Source: Aestuariivivens marinum
GTDB taxonomy: Bacteria; Bacteroidota; Bacteroidia; Flavobacteriales; Flavobacteriaceae
DNA: 64,000 bases
Direction of reading: 5' to 3'
Assembly (NCBI RefSeq): GCF_022662175.1
Contig: NZ_JAKMCR010000001.1
Location: 434,001-498,000 of the forward strand
Made by a program: the position numbers and the translations under genes
Notes under the pieces: model-generated
What the model saw: the letters and a program-made list of their open reading frames with translations, nothing else
Database searches by the model: none
Told to the model about the DNA's origin: nothing
Part shown: positions 9,360-16,729 of the stretch, one piece after another
Position numbering within the stretch: the first letter of the stretch is position 1
Layout of the letters: each line of letters starts with the position of its first letter

Positions 9360-9391
9360 AAAGGCGAGAGTATAATATCGCTCTCGCCTTT
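9360..9391 (+). terminator. hairpin after nosZ, possible attenuator or partial terminator
   Basis: A perfect 11-bp GC-rich stem (AAAGGCGAGAG / CTCTCGCCTTT) has a 10-nt loop, in the 116-bp gap between nosZ and the next nos gene. The T-run after it is short and interrupted. It may let the polymerase through in part and stabilise the 3' end of the nosZ message, giving more nosZ than accessory transcript. Confidence 0.65.
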
Positions 9392-9432
9392 CTATTGAAA
9401 CACTAAAAAATTAAATCATTAGACTTAAATAG

Positions 9433-10026
9433 ATGAAAAAGTCAAATATCATCATGCTAATTGCAGCATTGCTTCCATTAGGGTTGTTTTTATTTCCGCT
9501 ATGGAAAATTACTTTAGAAGCTCCCCAATACCCTACACCTTTAGGCATGTACATCCATATTAATGATTTTTCTGATGCCAATCCGCATGACATTAAAAAC
9601 ATTAATTTAATGAACCACTATGTAGGGATGAAGTACATCCCAGATGCCATCCCAGAATTTAAAATTTTTCCGTTAGGCATAATTATTACAACTATTATTG
9701 GTTTAATTATCGCCTTTAAAGGTAATTATAAATGGTTTTTATACTGGTTCATCTTAATGATTATTTTGAGCAGTGCTGGACTTTATGATTTTTATCTTTG
9801 GGAGCATGATTATGGTCACAACTTAGACCCAAAAGCCATTATGAAATTTACTAATCCCGATGGATCTATAATGGGCTTTCAACCTCCTTTATTTGGCACA
9901 AAGCAAATTTTAAATTTCACAGCACACTCTTACCCAAGATTAGGGGCCTATTTCTTAGGTATAGGCATCTTTGCTGCTTTTTTTGCATACATTGTTGGAA
10001 AAAAAGCAATAAAAAAATATGATTAA
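9433..10026 (+). CDS. nos-cluster polytopic membrane protein (NosB-like)
   Basis: A 197-residue inner-membrane protein with about four hydrophobic segments (residues about 6-25, 76-93, 97-116 and 170-190). The loop between segments three and four holds YLWEHDYGHNLDP and an LNFTAHSYPR block with several histidines. A small multi-spanning protein directly after nosZ is usual in clade II nos clusters, and it has been suggested to take part in electron transfer or maturation. I place it there by position and topology, not by an assigned motif. NosL follows after 31 bp. Confidence 0.65.
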   Translation: MKKSNIIMLIAALLPLGLFLFPLWKITLEAPQYPTPLGMYIHINDFSDANPHDIKNINLMNHYVGMKYIPDAIPEFKIFPLGIIITTIIGLIIAFKGNYKWFLYWFILMIILSSAGLYDFYLWEHDYGHNLDPKAIMKFTNPDGSIMGFQPPLFGTKQILNFTAHSYPRLGAYFLGIGIFAAFFAYIVGKKAIKKYD

Positions 10027-10057
10027 ACCCTAAGAAGAAAAACATCAAAACACTAAA

Positions 10058-10495
10058 ATGAAAACACTAAAACATTATTTAACACTAACATTACCCATCC
10101 TGTTTTTAGGCTGTAATGCTGGCCCAAAACCCATCGATTATGGTAATGATGGTTGCCATTTTTGCAAAATGACGATTGTAGATAAAGTCCATGCAGCAGA
10201 GATAGTCACACAAAAAGGTAAGGTGTACAAGTTTGACGCCGCCGAATGCATGGTACATTTTATGGAAGATATCGATACTTCTGAAATTAAATTATACCTA
10301 TCTAACAATTATACTGAACCAGAAGTGCTTATTGATGCAACAATGGCAACCTTTTTAATAAGTAAAAATATTCCCAGTCCCATGGGAGCATTCCTTTCAG
10401 CTTTTAAAAACAAATCCGATGCCGAAAAAGTGCAACAGAAAAATGGTGGTACACTATACAATTGGCATGAACTTCTTAATCATTTAAATAAATAG
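10058..10495 (+). CDS. nosL: NosL copper chaperone lipoprotein
   Basis: A 145-residue lipoprotein (lipobox FLGCN) with the NosL copper-binding sequence CHFCKM about residue 32 and a further Cys/Met pair in DAAECMVHFM. NosL delivers Cu(I) for NosZ assembly in the periplasm. The position between the membrane protein and nosD is typical of nos clusters. A 96-bp gap separates it from nosD. Confidence 0.93.
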   Translation: MKTLKHYLTLTLPILFLGCNAGPKPIDYGNDGCHFCKMTIVDKVHAAEIVTQKGKVYKFDAAECMVHFMEDIDTSEIKLYLSNNYTEPEVLIDATMATFLISKNIPSPMGAFLSAFKNKSDAEKVQQKNGGTLYNWHELLNHLNK

Positions 10496-10591
10496 CCTAC
10501 CTATATTTCCTAATTAGTATTTATATTTCAAAAAGTATTTAGTTACTTTATACAGTTTTAGCTCATCTATTAAAGACATTAGCATACTAAT

Positions 10592-11836
10592 TTGAAACCA
10601 TTGATAACACATATCGCTCTTTTTTTAATTCTTATTACTAGCTGTCCCATATTTCCCCAAAGCATTGAAGTATGTAAGAGTTGTGATTTCAATTCTATAA
10701 AAACTGCAATTGCCAATGCCAATGCTTTCGATACTATTCTCATAAAAAAAGATACTTATAAAGAACACAATATTAAAATAGAGAAACCCCTCACTCTCAT
10801 TGGAAAAGATTACCCCATTATTGATGGTGAATTAAAAGGGGAAATCATTACCATTTCTTCAGATAGTGTTACAGTAAATGGTTTATCCATTATCAATGTA
10901 GGCACTAGCTACACAGAAGATTATGCCGCTGTTAGGGTAAAAAGAAGCAAACACTTCACCCTAAAAAATCTGATTTTGGAAAACCTGTTCTTTGGTATTT
11001 ATTTGGAAAAATCCAACTACGGAAAAATCTATAATAACAAAATTATAGGGCATGCGGTTGAAGAGTACAACTCTGGTAACGGTATTCAATTATGGTATAG
11101 TAACAATATCGAAATTGAATATAACCATATTCAGTATGTACGTGATGGTATTTACCTAGAATTTGCCAACAATTGCCTTATTAAAAATAATGTAAGCACC
11201 GAAAATTTGCGCTACGGCCTGCATTTCATGTTTTCTAATAACGATATTTATCAAAATAATACCTTTAAAAATAACGGAGCCGGTGTAGCCGTGATGTTTT
11301 CCAAAAACATAAAAATGTACAATAATCTCTTTAAAGAGAATTGGGGTACCGCGTCTTACGGTATGTTGTTAAAGGAAATTAACGATGCTGAAATTATTGG
11401 TAATACCTTTATGGAAAACACCATAGGAATTAATATAGAGGGTTCCAATAGGATTTTGTATAAACACAACAATTTTAGCAATAATGGTTGGGCCATTAAA
11501 GTTCGTGGAGCTTGTTATACCAATCAATTTTTAGAAAACAATTTTTTATACAACTCTTTTGATATTGCCTATAACAGCAAGGTAAATGATAATATATTCA
11601 ACAGAAACTATTGGAGCAATTATACAGGCTATGACTTAAATAAAGACGGTGTGGGCGATGTCCCATACCGACCAGTAAAGTTGTTTTCGTACATTGTAAA
11701 CCGAACACCTGAAACTATTATATTGCTTCGTAGCCTATTTATAGATGTTATTGATTTTTCAGAAAAAGTTTCTCCCGTTTTTACTCCTGATAATCTGTTG
11801 GACAATAACCCTGTAACAAAAAAAATACAATGGTAA
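10592..11836 (+). CDS. nosD: NosD, periplasmic parallel beta-helix copper-site assembly protein
   Basis: This 414-residue secreted protein has a signal peptide cleaved near IFPQS. It is built of right-handed beta-helix repeats, with many N-N-x-I/F turns such as SNYGKIYNNKI and SNNIEIEYNHI between residues about 90 and 330. NosD works with the NosFY ABC transporter in building the CuZ centre. The start is TTG at 10592, and no ATG lies before the signal peptide. The gene overlaps nosF by 7 nt, so the two are translationally coupled. Confidence 0.93.
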   Translation: MKPLITHIALFLILITSCPIFPQSIEVCKSCDFNSIKTAIANANAFDTILIKKDTYKEHNIKIEKPLTLIGKDYPIIDGELKGEIITISSDSVTVNGLSIINVGTSYTEDYAAVRVKRSKHFTLKNLILENLFFGIYLEKSNYGKIYNNKIIGHAVEEYNSGNGIQLWYSNNIEIEYNHIQYVRDGIYLEFANNCLIKNNVSTENLRYGLHFMFSNNDIYQNNTFKNNGAGVAVMFSKNIKMYNNLFKENWGTASYGMLLKEINDAEIIGNTFMENTIGINIEGSNRILYKHNNFSNNGWAIKVRGACYTNQFLENNFLYNSFDIAYNSKVNDNIFNRNYWSNYTGYDLNKDGVGDVPYRPVKLFSYIVNRTPETIILLRSLFIDVIDFSEKVSPVFTPDNLLDNNPVTKKIQW

Positions 11837-12537
11837 GCATAACAAATTTACATAAAACATTTAATAAAAACACGGTATTAAGTGGTGTAAACCTTGAGAT
11901 AAAGGGAGGTGGCATATTTGCTATTTTGGGGCCAAATGGTTCTGGTAAAACCACACTTATTAAAACCATTTTGGGTATGGTTATTCCCAATAAGGGAAAA
12001 ATTACTGTTCTTGACAAAGACATAAAGCATGACTCGGTATATCGTCACCAAATCGATTATTTGCCTCAAATTGCTAATTTTCCAAATAACTTAAAGGTTA
12101 AAGAGCTCATTAAAATGATTAAGGATTTGCGGGGAGATACTAAAACCGATATAGAACTTATTAACCGCTTTAAATTGGAACCCTTTTTAGATAAAAAATT
12201 GGGTAACCTTTCAGGTGGCACCAAACAAAAAGTGAATATTGTACTTACTTTTATGTTCGAAAGTCCTTTAATTATTTTAGATGAACCCACAACGGGATTA
12301 GACCCCATTAGCCTAATCCAATTAAAAGAGCTCATTCAAACTGAAAAAGACAAGGGAAAAACCATATTGATCACCTCTCATATCATGAGTTTTGTGGAAG
12401 AGGTCTCAGATGAAATTGTATTCCTATTGGATGGGCAAGTTTATTTTAAGGGCACCATATCTAAATTAAAAAACAAAACTAATGAACTTGATTTCGAACG
12501 CGCCATTGCATCAATACTAACTGAAAACCATGCTTAA
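11830..12537 (+). CDS. nosF: NosF, ABC transporter ATPase for NosZ maturation
   Basis: A 235-residue ABC ATPase with Walker A GPNGSGKTT near residue 35, the signature LSGGTKQK near residue 132, Walker B LIILDEPTTGLDP and the switch histidine in ITSHIMS. It pairs with the NosY permease and NosD to assemble the copper centre of NosZ. The start overlaps the end of nosD by 7 nt and its end overlaps nosY by 8 nt. Confidence 0.95.
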   Translation: MVSITNLHKTFNKNTVLSGVNLEIKGGGIFAILGPNGSGKTTLIKTILGMVIPNKGKITVLDKDIKHDSVYRHQIDYLPQIANFPNNLKVKELIKMIKDLRGDTKTDIELINRFKLEPFLDKKLGNLSGGTKQKVNIVLTFMFESPLIILDEPTTGLDPISLIQLKELIQTEKDKGKTILITSHIMSFVEEVSDEIVFLLDGQVYFKGTISKLKNKTNELDFERAIASILTENHA

Positions 12538-13312
12538 AATTTTAAAATATAGTTTCTTTGACCTTATGCGTAGCCGATGGAGCTATGTGTATTTCGCTTT
12601 TTATTTGCTATTGGGAATCATTCTACTTTTTTTAAATAACGACCTTTCCAAAGCAGTAATTACTCTCATGAATGTAATTATAGTGCTCGTGCCATTAATT
12701 GGTACAATATTTGGCGTTATGTACTATTACAATTCCAAAGAATTTACCGAATTGTTATTAGCACAGCCCCTTAAGCGTGCATCTATATTTATAGGACAAT
12801 ATTTAGGAGTAGCCTTATCATTATCTATGAGTTTAATCTTTGGACTGGGTATCCCTTTTATTTTTTATGGTTTATTACAATCTACCGCTATTTGGGATTT
12901 TTCACTACTCTTGACATCTGGGACATTTTTAACCTTTATATTTACAGCTTTAGCATTTAATATTGCCCTTTCTCAAGACAATAAAATTAAAGGCTTCGGT
13001 TACGCCATTCTTCTATGGCTATTCTTTGCTATTATTTATGATGGCTTTTTTTTAATGACCCTAATTCTTTTTGAAGATTACCCCTTAGATAAACTTTCCT
13101 TAGTAGGCACTATGTTGAATCCCATCGATTTATCACGAACCCTTATCCTTTTAAAATTAGATATATCGGCATTACTAGGCTATACCGGAGCTATATTTAA
13201 AAAATTCTTCGGCACCAATTTCGGACTTATTATATCCTCGCTGATGATGACAATCTGGGTAGTATTCCCGGTCATTAGAATTATAATAAAGTCTAGAAAA
13301 AAAGATTTTTAA
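12530..13312 (+). CDS. nosY: NosY, ABC permease for NosZ maturation
   Basis: This 260-residue polytopic protein has about six membrane spans and the ABC-2 permease layout. The block NSKEFTELLLAQPLKRASIFIG follows span two and is typical of NosY. It overlaps nosF by 8 nt and is the last gene of the cluster. A bidirectional hairpin follows. No nosR or nosX gene is present, in keeping with clade II clusters. Confidence 0.93.
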   Translation: MLKILKYSFFDLMRSRWSYVYFAFYLLLGIILLFLNNDLSKAVITLMNVIIVLVPLIGTIFGVMYYYNSKEFTELLLAQPLKRASIFIGQYLGVALSLSMSLIFGLGIPFIFYGLLQSTAIWDFSLLLTSGTFLTFIFTALAFNIALSQDNKIKGFGYAILLWLFFAIIYDGFFLMTLILFEDYPLDKLSLVGTMLNPIDLSRTLILLKLDISALLGYTGAIFKKFFGTNFGLIISSLMMTIWVVFPVIRIIIKSRKKDF

Positions 13313-13333
13313 AAAGAACTTGTGAAAAATAAA

Positions 13334-13361
13334 TCCCTCAAATGCTTTAACATTCGAGGGA
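13334..13361. terminator. hairpin between convergent nosY and ric
   Basis: The stem TCCCTCAAATG / CATTCGAGGGA has one mismatch (A-C) and a 6-nt loop CTTTAA. It stands in the 92-bp gap between nosY and the convergent ric gene. It has no long T-run on either side, so it may act as a shared 3' end stabiliser and not only as a terminator. Confidence 0.6.
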
Positions 13362-13404
13362 CTCAACCAACCAAAGTAATATGATATAATAAATTTACAT
13401 ATTA

Positions 13405-14136
13405 CTAACCAAATTGTTGTTCCATCTTAATAGCTTGAGGAAACAATATATTGTTTTCTAAATGAATGTGTAAATGCAAATCCTTTTCAAACTCACACAA
13501 CATAGCATAAGTTACTCTATAGGTGTTACAAGCATCTTCCGGTGGATTATAATTGTTACTTAGATTGGCTATTTGCCTGAAGCGTTCACCTTCGTTTTCA
13601 TGTTCATGCTTCATCATGGCTATAGGGTTTTCAACGGTACCGAATCCAGGTGAATCAATCGCACAAAGACCTAATTTGGTATTCACCATCTTTTTCACGA
13701 ATGGAAATAAAATGAGTTCCTCTTTCTTCATATGTGCTGCCAACTCGCCTGCCGATGCCTTAAACAGCTCATTAATCTGTAATAATTCAGGATGACGTTC
13801 GCCATGAACCTGGCACAGCTTATTTAAAAACTGAAGCAGAACAGGAATCTTTTCTTCAACATAACGGTGGTGTTTCTTTTCAATATAATCTATTAACAAA
13901 TCCAAAGGCCAAGATTTATAATCTATGGACTGATCGGTGTTGCTGTTTAAAACATTATGCAGTTCGTCCAATAAAGCATCGGTGTCTATTCCCTTTTTTT
14001 TACAAACTTCCTCTAAGGTACGGTCTCCCTTACAGCAAAAGTCAATGTTATGTTTTGAAAAAACTGCTGCTGTTCTAAAATCTTCGGCAACAAATTGTCC
14101 TATTTGTTTTTTTGAATTGTTTTGTAATGTAATCAT
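13405..14136 (-). CDS. ric: iron-sulfur cluster repair di-iron protein (RIC / ScdA / YtfE)
   Basis: A 243-residue cytoplasmic protein. Residues about 1-55 are the ScdA N-terminal domain with the paired cysteines in NIDFCCKGDRTLEE. From about 75 on it is a hemerythrin-like di-iron domain with ligands in KKHHRYVEE, VHGERHPEL, HMKKEELILFP, MKHEHENEGE and HLHIHLENNILFP. The family repairs Fe-S clusters damaged by nitric oxide or peroxide. It lies 50 bp behind the rrf2 regulator on the same strand and converges on the nos cluster, which fits protection during denitrification. Confidence 0.93.
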   Translation of the reverse strand: MITLQNNSKKQIGQFVAEDFRTAAVFSKHNIDFCCKGDRTLEEVCKKKGIDTDALLDELHNVLNSNTDQSIDYKSWPLDLLIDYIEKKHHRYVEEKIPVLLQFLNKLCQVHGERHPELLQINELFKASAGELAAHMKKEELILFPFVKKMVNTKLGLCAIDSPGFGTVENPIAMMKHEHENEGERFRQIANLSNNYNPPEDACNTYRVTYAMLCEFEKDLHLHIHLENNILFPQAIKMEQQFG

Positions 14137-14186
14137 AACTAATTATTTATTTCGGATAATTTTGTCTTTTTTGGTTGTAAATTTTT

Positions 14187-14621
14187 TTAAACCTTTAAAA
14201 ATGAGGCGCCCGATTTTATATTAAACGCTAATTCTTCTAAAGTGGTATGCTCCAACATCTCCCGTAAGCCTTCTCGAATGGATTTAAACTTGTCATGTAC
14301 CGGACATGGATGGTTTTCGTCACATGCCTTTAGCCCAAGTCCCCAGCCCTTGTAAATAGAATCGCCATCTATCGCGTCAACAATATCTGCTAGCTTAATA
14401 AGTGGCAATTGACTTTTAGCTATCTCAAAACCACCATAAGCACCCTTGATGGAATTTACCACATTGTTCTTAGCCAATGCCTGCAAAATCTTGGCGGTAA
14501 AAGCTTCTGGCGAGTCAATTTCCTTTGCTATTTCTTTTGGGCTTACACGTATACCTTCATTCGATTTTATAGCAATGAAAATAATCGCTTTTATACCATA
14601 TTCACAAGCTTTTGAAAACAT
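14187..14621 (-). CDS. Rrf2 family transcriptional regulator
   Basis: A 144-residue Rrf2 protein with an N-terminal winged helix (SPKEIAKEID then AFTAKILQALAKNN as recognition helix) and a cysteine loop GLKACDENHPCPVHDKFK near residue 105. The two visible cysteines are C-x5-C, with a histidine close by. A third cysteine as in IscR or NsrR is not evident. Members sense NO or iron-sulfur status through a cluster. Adjacency to ric suggests NO-dependent control of ric. Its promoter is the clearest leaderless one in the window. Confidence 0.9.
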   Translation of the reverse strand: MFSKACEYGIKAIIFIAIKSNEGIRVSPKEIAKEIDSPEAFTAKILQALAKNNVVNSIKGAYGGFEIAKSQLPLIKLADIVDAIDGDSIYKGWGLGLKACDENHPCPVHDKFKSIREGLREMLEHTTLEELAFNIKSGASFLKV

Positions 14622-14625
14622 ACCA

Positions 14626-14657
14626 CAAATTTAAAACAAAAATTAATTTAAGACAAA
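14626..14657 (-). promoter_or_regulatory. leaderless promoter of rrf2
   Basis: On the minus strand the sequence reads TTTG (14657-14654), a 20-bp spacer, then TAAATTTG (14633-14626). This is a full match to the Bacteroidetes -33/-7 consensus. Only four bases (TGGT) separate the -7 box from the ATG at 14621, so the transcript should start at or next to the start codon. TTTGTCTTAAAT and TTTGTTTTAAAT form a direct repeat over the spacer that an Rrf2 protein could bind. Confidence 0.75.
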
Positions 14658-14667
14658 TTACTCTTAA

Positions 14668-15018
14668 TTAATATTGGTGTCTAAACCACACTTTCTGCCA
14701 TTCTCGTTTTAAAATTAAAAAAGCAACGTCTTCAGACAGTTTTACAGCGTCTAAAGAACCATCTAAAGCTTTAATCTCTGTTTCAGGCACATCTATAATG
14801 TAAAGCAAATTAAGGTAATCTGAAAATCTTTCCTGTATGAGCTTGTAAACCATTTCATGAAGTAACAACTTAAGGCTAAATGGTTCGATAGCTTCATGAA
14901 ATGCTAAATCAATGTTAGCCAAAAGAAAATCTTTATTAAGTTGTAAAATTAATTTTTTGTACAAGTCCAATGCATCGGCTTGTTTAATTAACGCTTCAAA
15001 ATTAGTAGGTAATTGCAT
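14668..15018 (-). CDS. conserved hypothetical protein coupled to the prenyl synthase gene
   Basis: A 116-residue cytoplasmic protein that I do not recognise. It looks mainly helical, with charged amphipathic stretches (FEALIKQADALDLYKKLILQ at the N-terminus and LSEDVAFLILKREWQKVW at the C-terminus). No metal motif, signal peptide or membrane segment is visible. Its ATG overlaps the stop of the prenyl synthase by one base (TAATG), so translation is coupled. A role near isoprenoid synthesis follows only from this coupling. Confidence 0.7.
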   Translation of the reverse strand: MQLPTNFEALIKQADALDLYKKLILQLNKDFLLANIDLAFHEAIEPFSLKLLLHEMVYKLIQERFSDYLNLLYIIDVPETEIKALDGSLDAVKLSEDVAFLILKREWQKVWFRHQY

Positions 15019-15992
15019 TAAACAGCTCTATACATTAATTGAGTTCCAAAAGTTTTCAATAATTGCTTTTTCTCTTCAGAAATTTGTAGAGTCTCCAAAA
15101 TCATAAAAGACTTATTTGTATAGTGTTCTATCGCTTTGAGAGTGGCTTCTGTCGCACCAGATGATTCAAAATGCTGTTTTGCTGTTTTTACTTTGGCTGA
15201 AAGATCTTCTGGATTGGAAGCGAATAATTCACGTAATGCTAATTGATCGGTATCATTGGAAAATTCCAGTGCCTTTAGATACAAATAGGTCTTTTTGTTT
15301 TCAATAATATCACCCCCTATCTGTTTCCCAAAGGTTTTCGGGTCACCAAATGCATCCAGATAATCGTCTTGCAGCTGAAAGGCAATCCCAAGATTTTTAC
15401 CAAATTCGTAAATACCGTTTTGGTCTTCAATCGAAGCGTTAGCAACAATGGCTCCCATTTTAAGTGACGTCCCCACCAAAACAGCCGTTTTGTATTCTAT
15501 CATTTTTAAATATTCAGGAATGGTAACATTGTCTCGAGTCTCAAAATCAATATCGTATTGTTGCCCTTCACAAACTTCCAAAGCTGTCTTACTAAACAAC
15601 TGTATTAAAGCACGAAAGGTCTGTGGCGGGTAATTTTCGAATAACTGATAGGCCATAATAAGCATAGCATCGCCCGACAAAATCCCCGTATTAATATCCC
15701 ATTTCTCATGCACCGTAAGTTGTCCACGACGCAAAGGGGCTTCGTCCATTATATCATCATGTACTAAAGAAAAATTATGAAACACCTCTATACTTAAAGC
15801 TGCATTTAAAGCCTCTTTATAATGACTATTAAAAATATCTGCCGCCATTAGTGTTAAAACCGGCCTTAATCGTTTACCCCCTAAGTTTAATATATAATGT
15901 ATAGGCTGGTAAAGATTTTTAGGCTCTTTTGTTACAGCATAATCCTTTAAGTATGTAACAAAATGCTGATGGTATTCTTCTACTGATAACAT
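15018..15992 (-). CDS. polyprenyl diphosphate synthase (farnesyl/geranylgeranyl type)
   Basis: This enzyme condenses isopentenyl diphosphate with allylic diphosphates. The first aspartate-rich motif is LVHDDIMDEAPLRRG (DDIMD, the short spacing of bacterial trans-prenyltransferases). The second is LQDDYLDAFGDPKTFGK. GKRLRP near residue 50 and the HEK block bind diphosphate. I start at the ATG at 15992 (MLSVEEYHQHF, 324 residues) because the longer frame only adds a hydrophobic non-conserved tail. It is divergent from tetR. Product chain length cannot be read with certainty. Confidence 0.9.
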   Translation of the reverse strand: MLSVEEYHQHFVTYLKDYAVTKEPKNLYQPIHYILNLGGKRLRPVLTLMAADIFNSHYKEALNAALSIEVFHNFSLVHDDIMDEAPLRRGQLTVHEKWDINTGILSGDAMLIMAYQLFENYPPQTFRALIQLFSKTALEVCEGQQYDIDFETRDNVTIPEYLKMIEYKTAVLVGTSLKMGAIVANASIEDQNGIYEFGKNLGIAFQLQDDYLDAFGDPKTFGKQIGGDIIENKKTYLYLKALEFSNDTDQLALRELFASNPEDLSAKVKTAKQHFESSGATEATLKAIEHYTNKSFMILETLQISEEKKQLLKTFGTQLMYRAV

Positions 15993-16064
15993 GTGGTAAA
16001 AATAAATTAAAAAAGGGAATGAACTCATTATGATATAAAATATGTGTTAAATAATTGTAAAACT

Positions 16065-16096
16065 TAGGAAACTTTTTTTGTTTTTTAAGTTTCCTA
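16065..16096. promoter_or_regulatory. probable TetR operator
   Basis: A perfect inverted repeat with 10-bp arms, TAGGAAACTT (16065-16074) and AAGTTTCCTA (16087-16096), has a 12-bp spacer. The repeat encloses the TTTG -33 element of the tetR promoter (16077-16080). Binding here should block the efflux operon, and may also affect the divergent prenyl synthase gene. The adjacent TetR regulator is the natural candidate to bind it. Confidence 0.75.
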
Positions 16097-16107
16097 TTGT
16101 AATTTTG
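16077..16107 (+). promoter_or_regulatory. promoter of the tetR-efflux operon
   Basis: TTTG (16077-16080), a 19-bp spacer and TAATTTTG (16100-16107) match the Bacteroidetes -33/-7 consensus TTTG-N19-21-TAnnTTTG. The expected start near 16111 leaves about 6 nt before the ATG at 16117. The inverted repeat listed above overlaps the -33 element and spacer. Confidence 0.75.
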
Positions 16108-16116
16108 CATACAATC

Positions 16117-16719
16117 ATGAGAGATAAAATACTACAACTTGCAGGAGAGATGTTCTTAAATTATGGATTTAAGAGCGTTACTATGGATGACATTGCCAAT
16201 ACTTTAGGCATTTCAAAAAAAACTATTTATCAACATTACGATAATAAAACTAAATTGGTAGAAGCTACAGTAATGTATGTTTTCGAGAATATTTCAAATG
16301 GCATTAATTGTATTTGTGCTTTGGAAAAGAACCCCATTGAAGAAATTTACGATATCAAACATTTTGTGATGAATAACCTAAAGGATGAAAAGTCCTCACC
16401 ACAATACCAGCTTCAAAAATATTATCCTATTATCTTTTCAACATTAAAACAAAAGCAATTTGAAGTGATGCAGGGTTGTGTAAAAACAAACTTAGAACGT
16501 GGTATTGCTCAGGGTTTGTATAGAGAAACTGTTAATATAGAATTTATATCCAGAATCTATTTTAATTCCATGATGGCAATAAAAGACAAAGACTTATTTC
16601 CCCTAAAGTATTTTTCAATGAACGTCCTTATGGACTACTTTATTGAATACCATTTAAGAGGCATTTGCAGCAAAACAGGTCTCGAAACATTGAACCAATT
16701 TATAAACACACCGACTTAA
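16117..16719 (+). CDS. TetR family repressor of an RND efflux operon
   Basis: A 200-residue TetR/AcrR protein. Residues about 1-48 are the DNA-binding domain: ILQLAGEMFLNYGFKSVTMDDIAN, then the recognition helix GISKKTIYQHYDNK. The rest is an all-helical ligand domain. I start at the ATG at 16117 (MRDKILQLAG), since the upstream in-frame codons belong to the promoter. The gene is first in the operon tetR-tolC-mfp-RND, with 10 bp to the next gene. This arrangement and the palindrome over the promoter indicate autoregulation. The ligand is unknown. Confidence 0.93.
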   Translation: MRDKILQLAGEMFLNYGFKSVTMDDIANTLGISKKTIYQHYDNKTKLVEATVMYVFENISNGINCICALEKNPIEEIYDIKHFVMNNLKDEKSSPQYQLQKYYPIIFSTLKQKQFEVMQGCVKTNLERGIAQGLYRETVNIEFISRIYFNSMMAIKDKDLFPLKYFSMNVLMDYFIEYHLRGICSKTGLETLNQFINTPT

Positions 16720-16729
16720 CATAAAAAAA

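Noticed and set aside
9360-9391. Complete transcription stop after nosZ
   Set aside because: The T-run is weak and the accessory genes downstream lack a clear promoter, so partial read-through is more likely.
16078-16116. TetR start at 16078
   Set aside because: The added residues would be coded by the promoter and operator. The family-like N-terminus starts at 16117.
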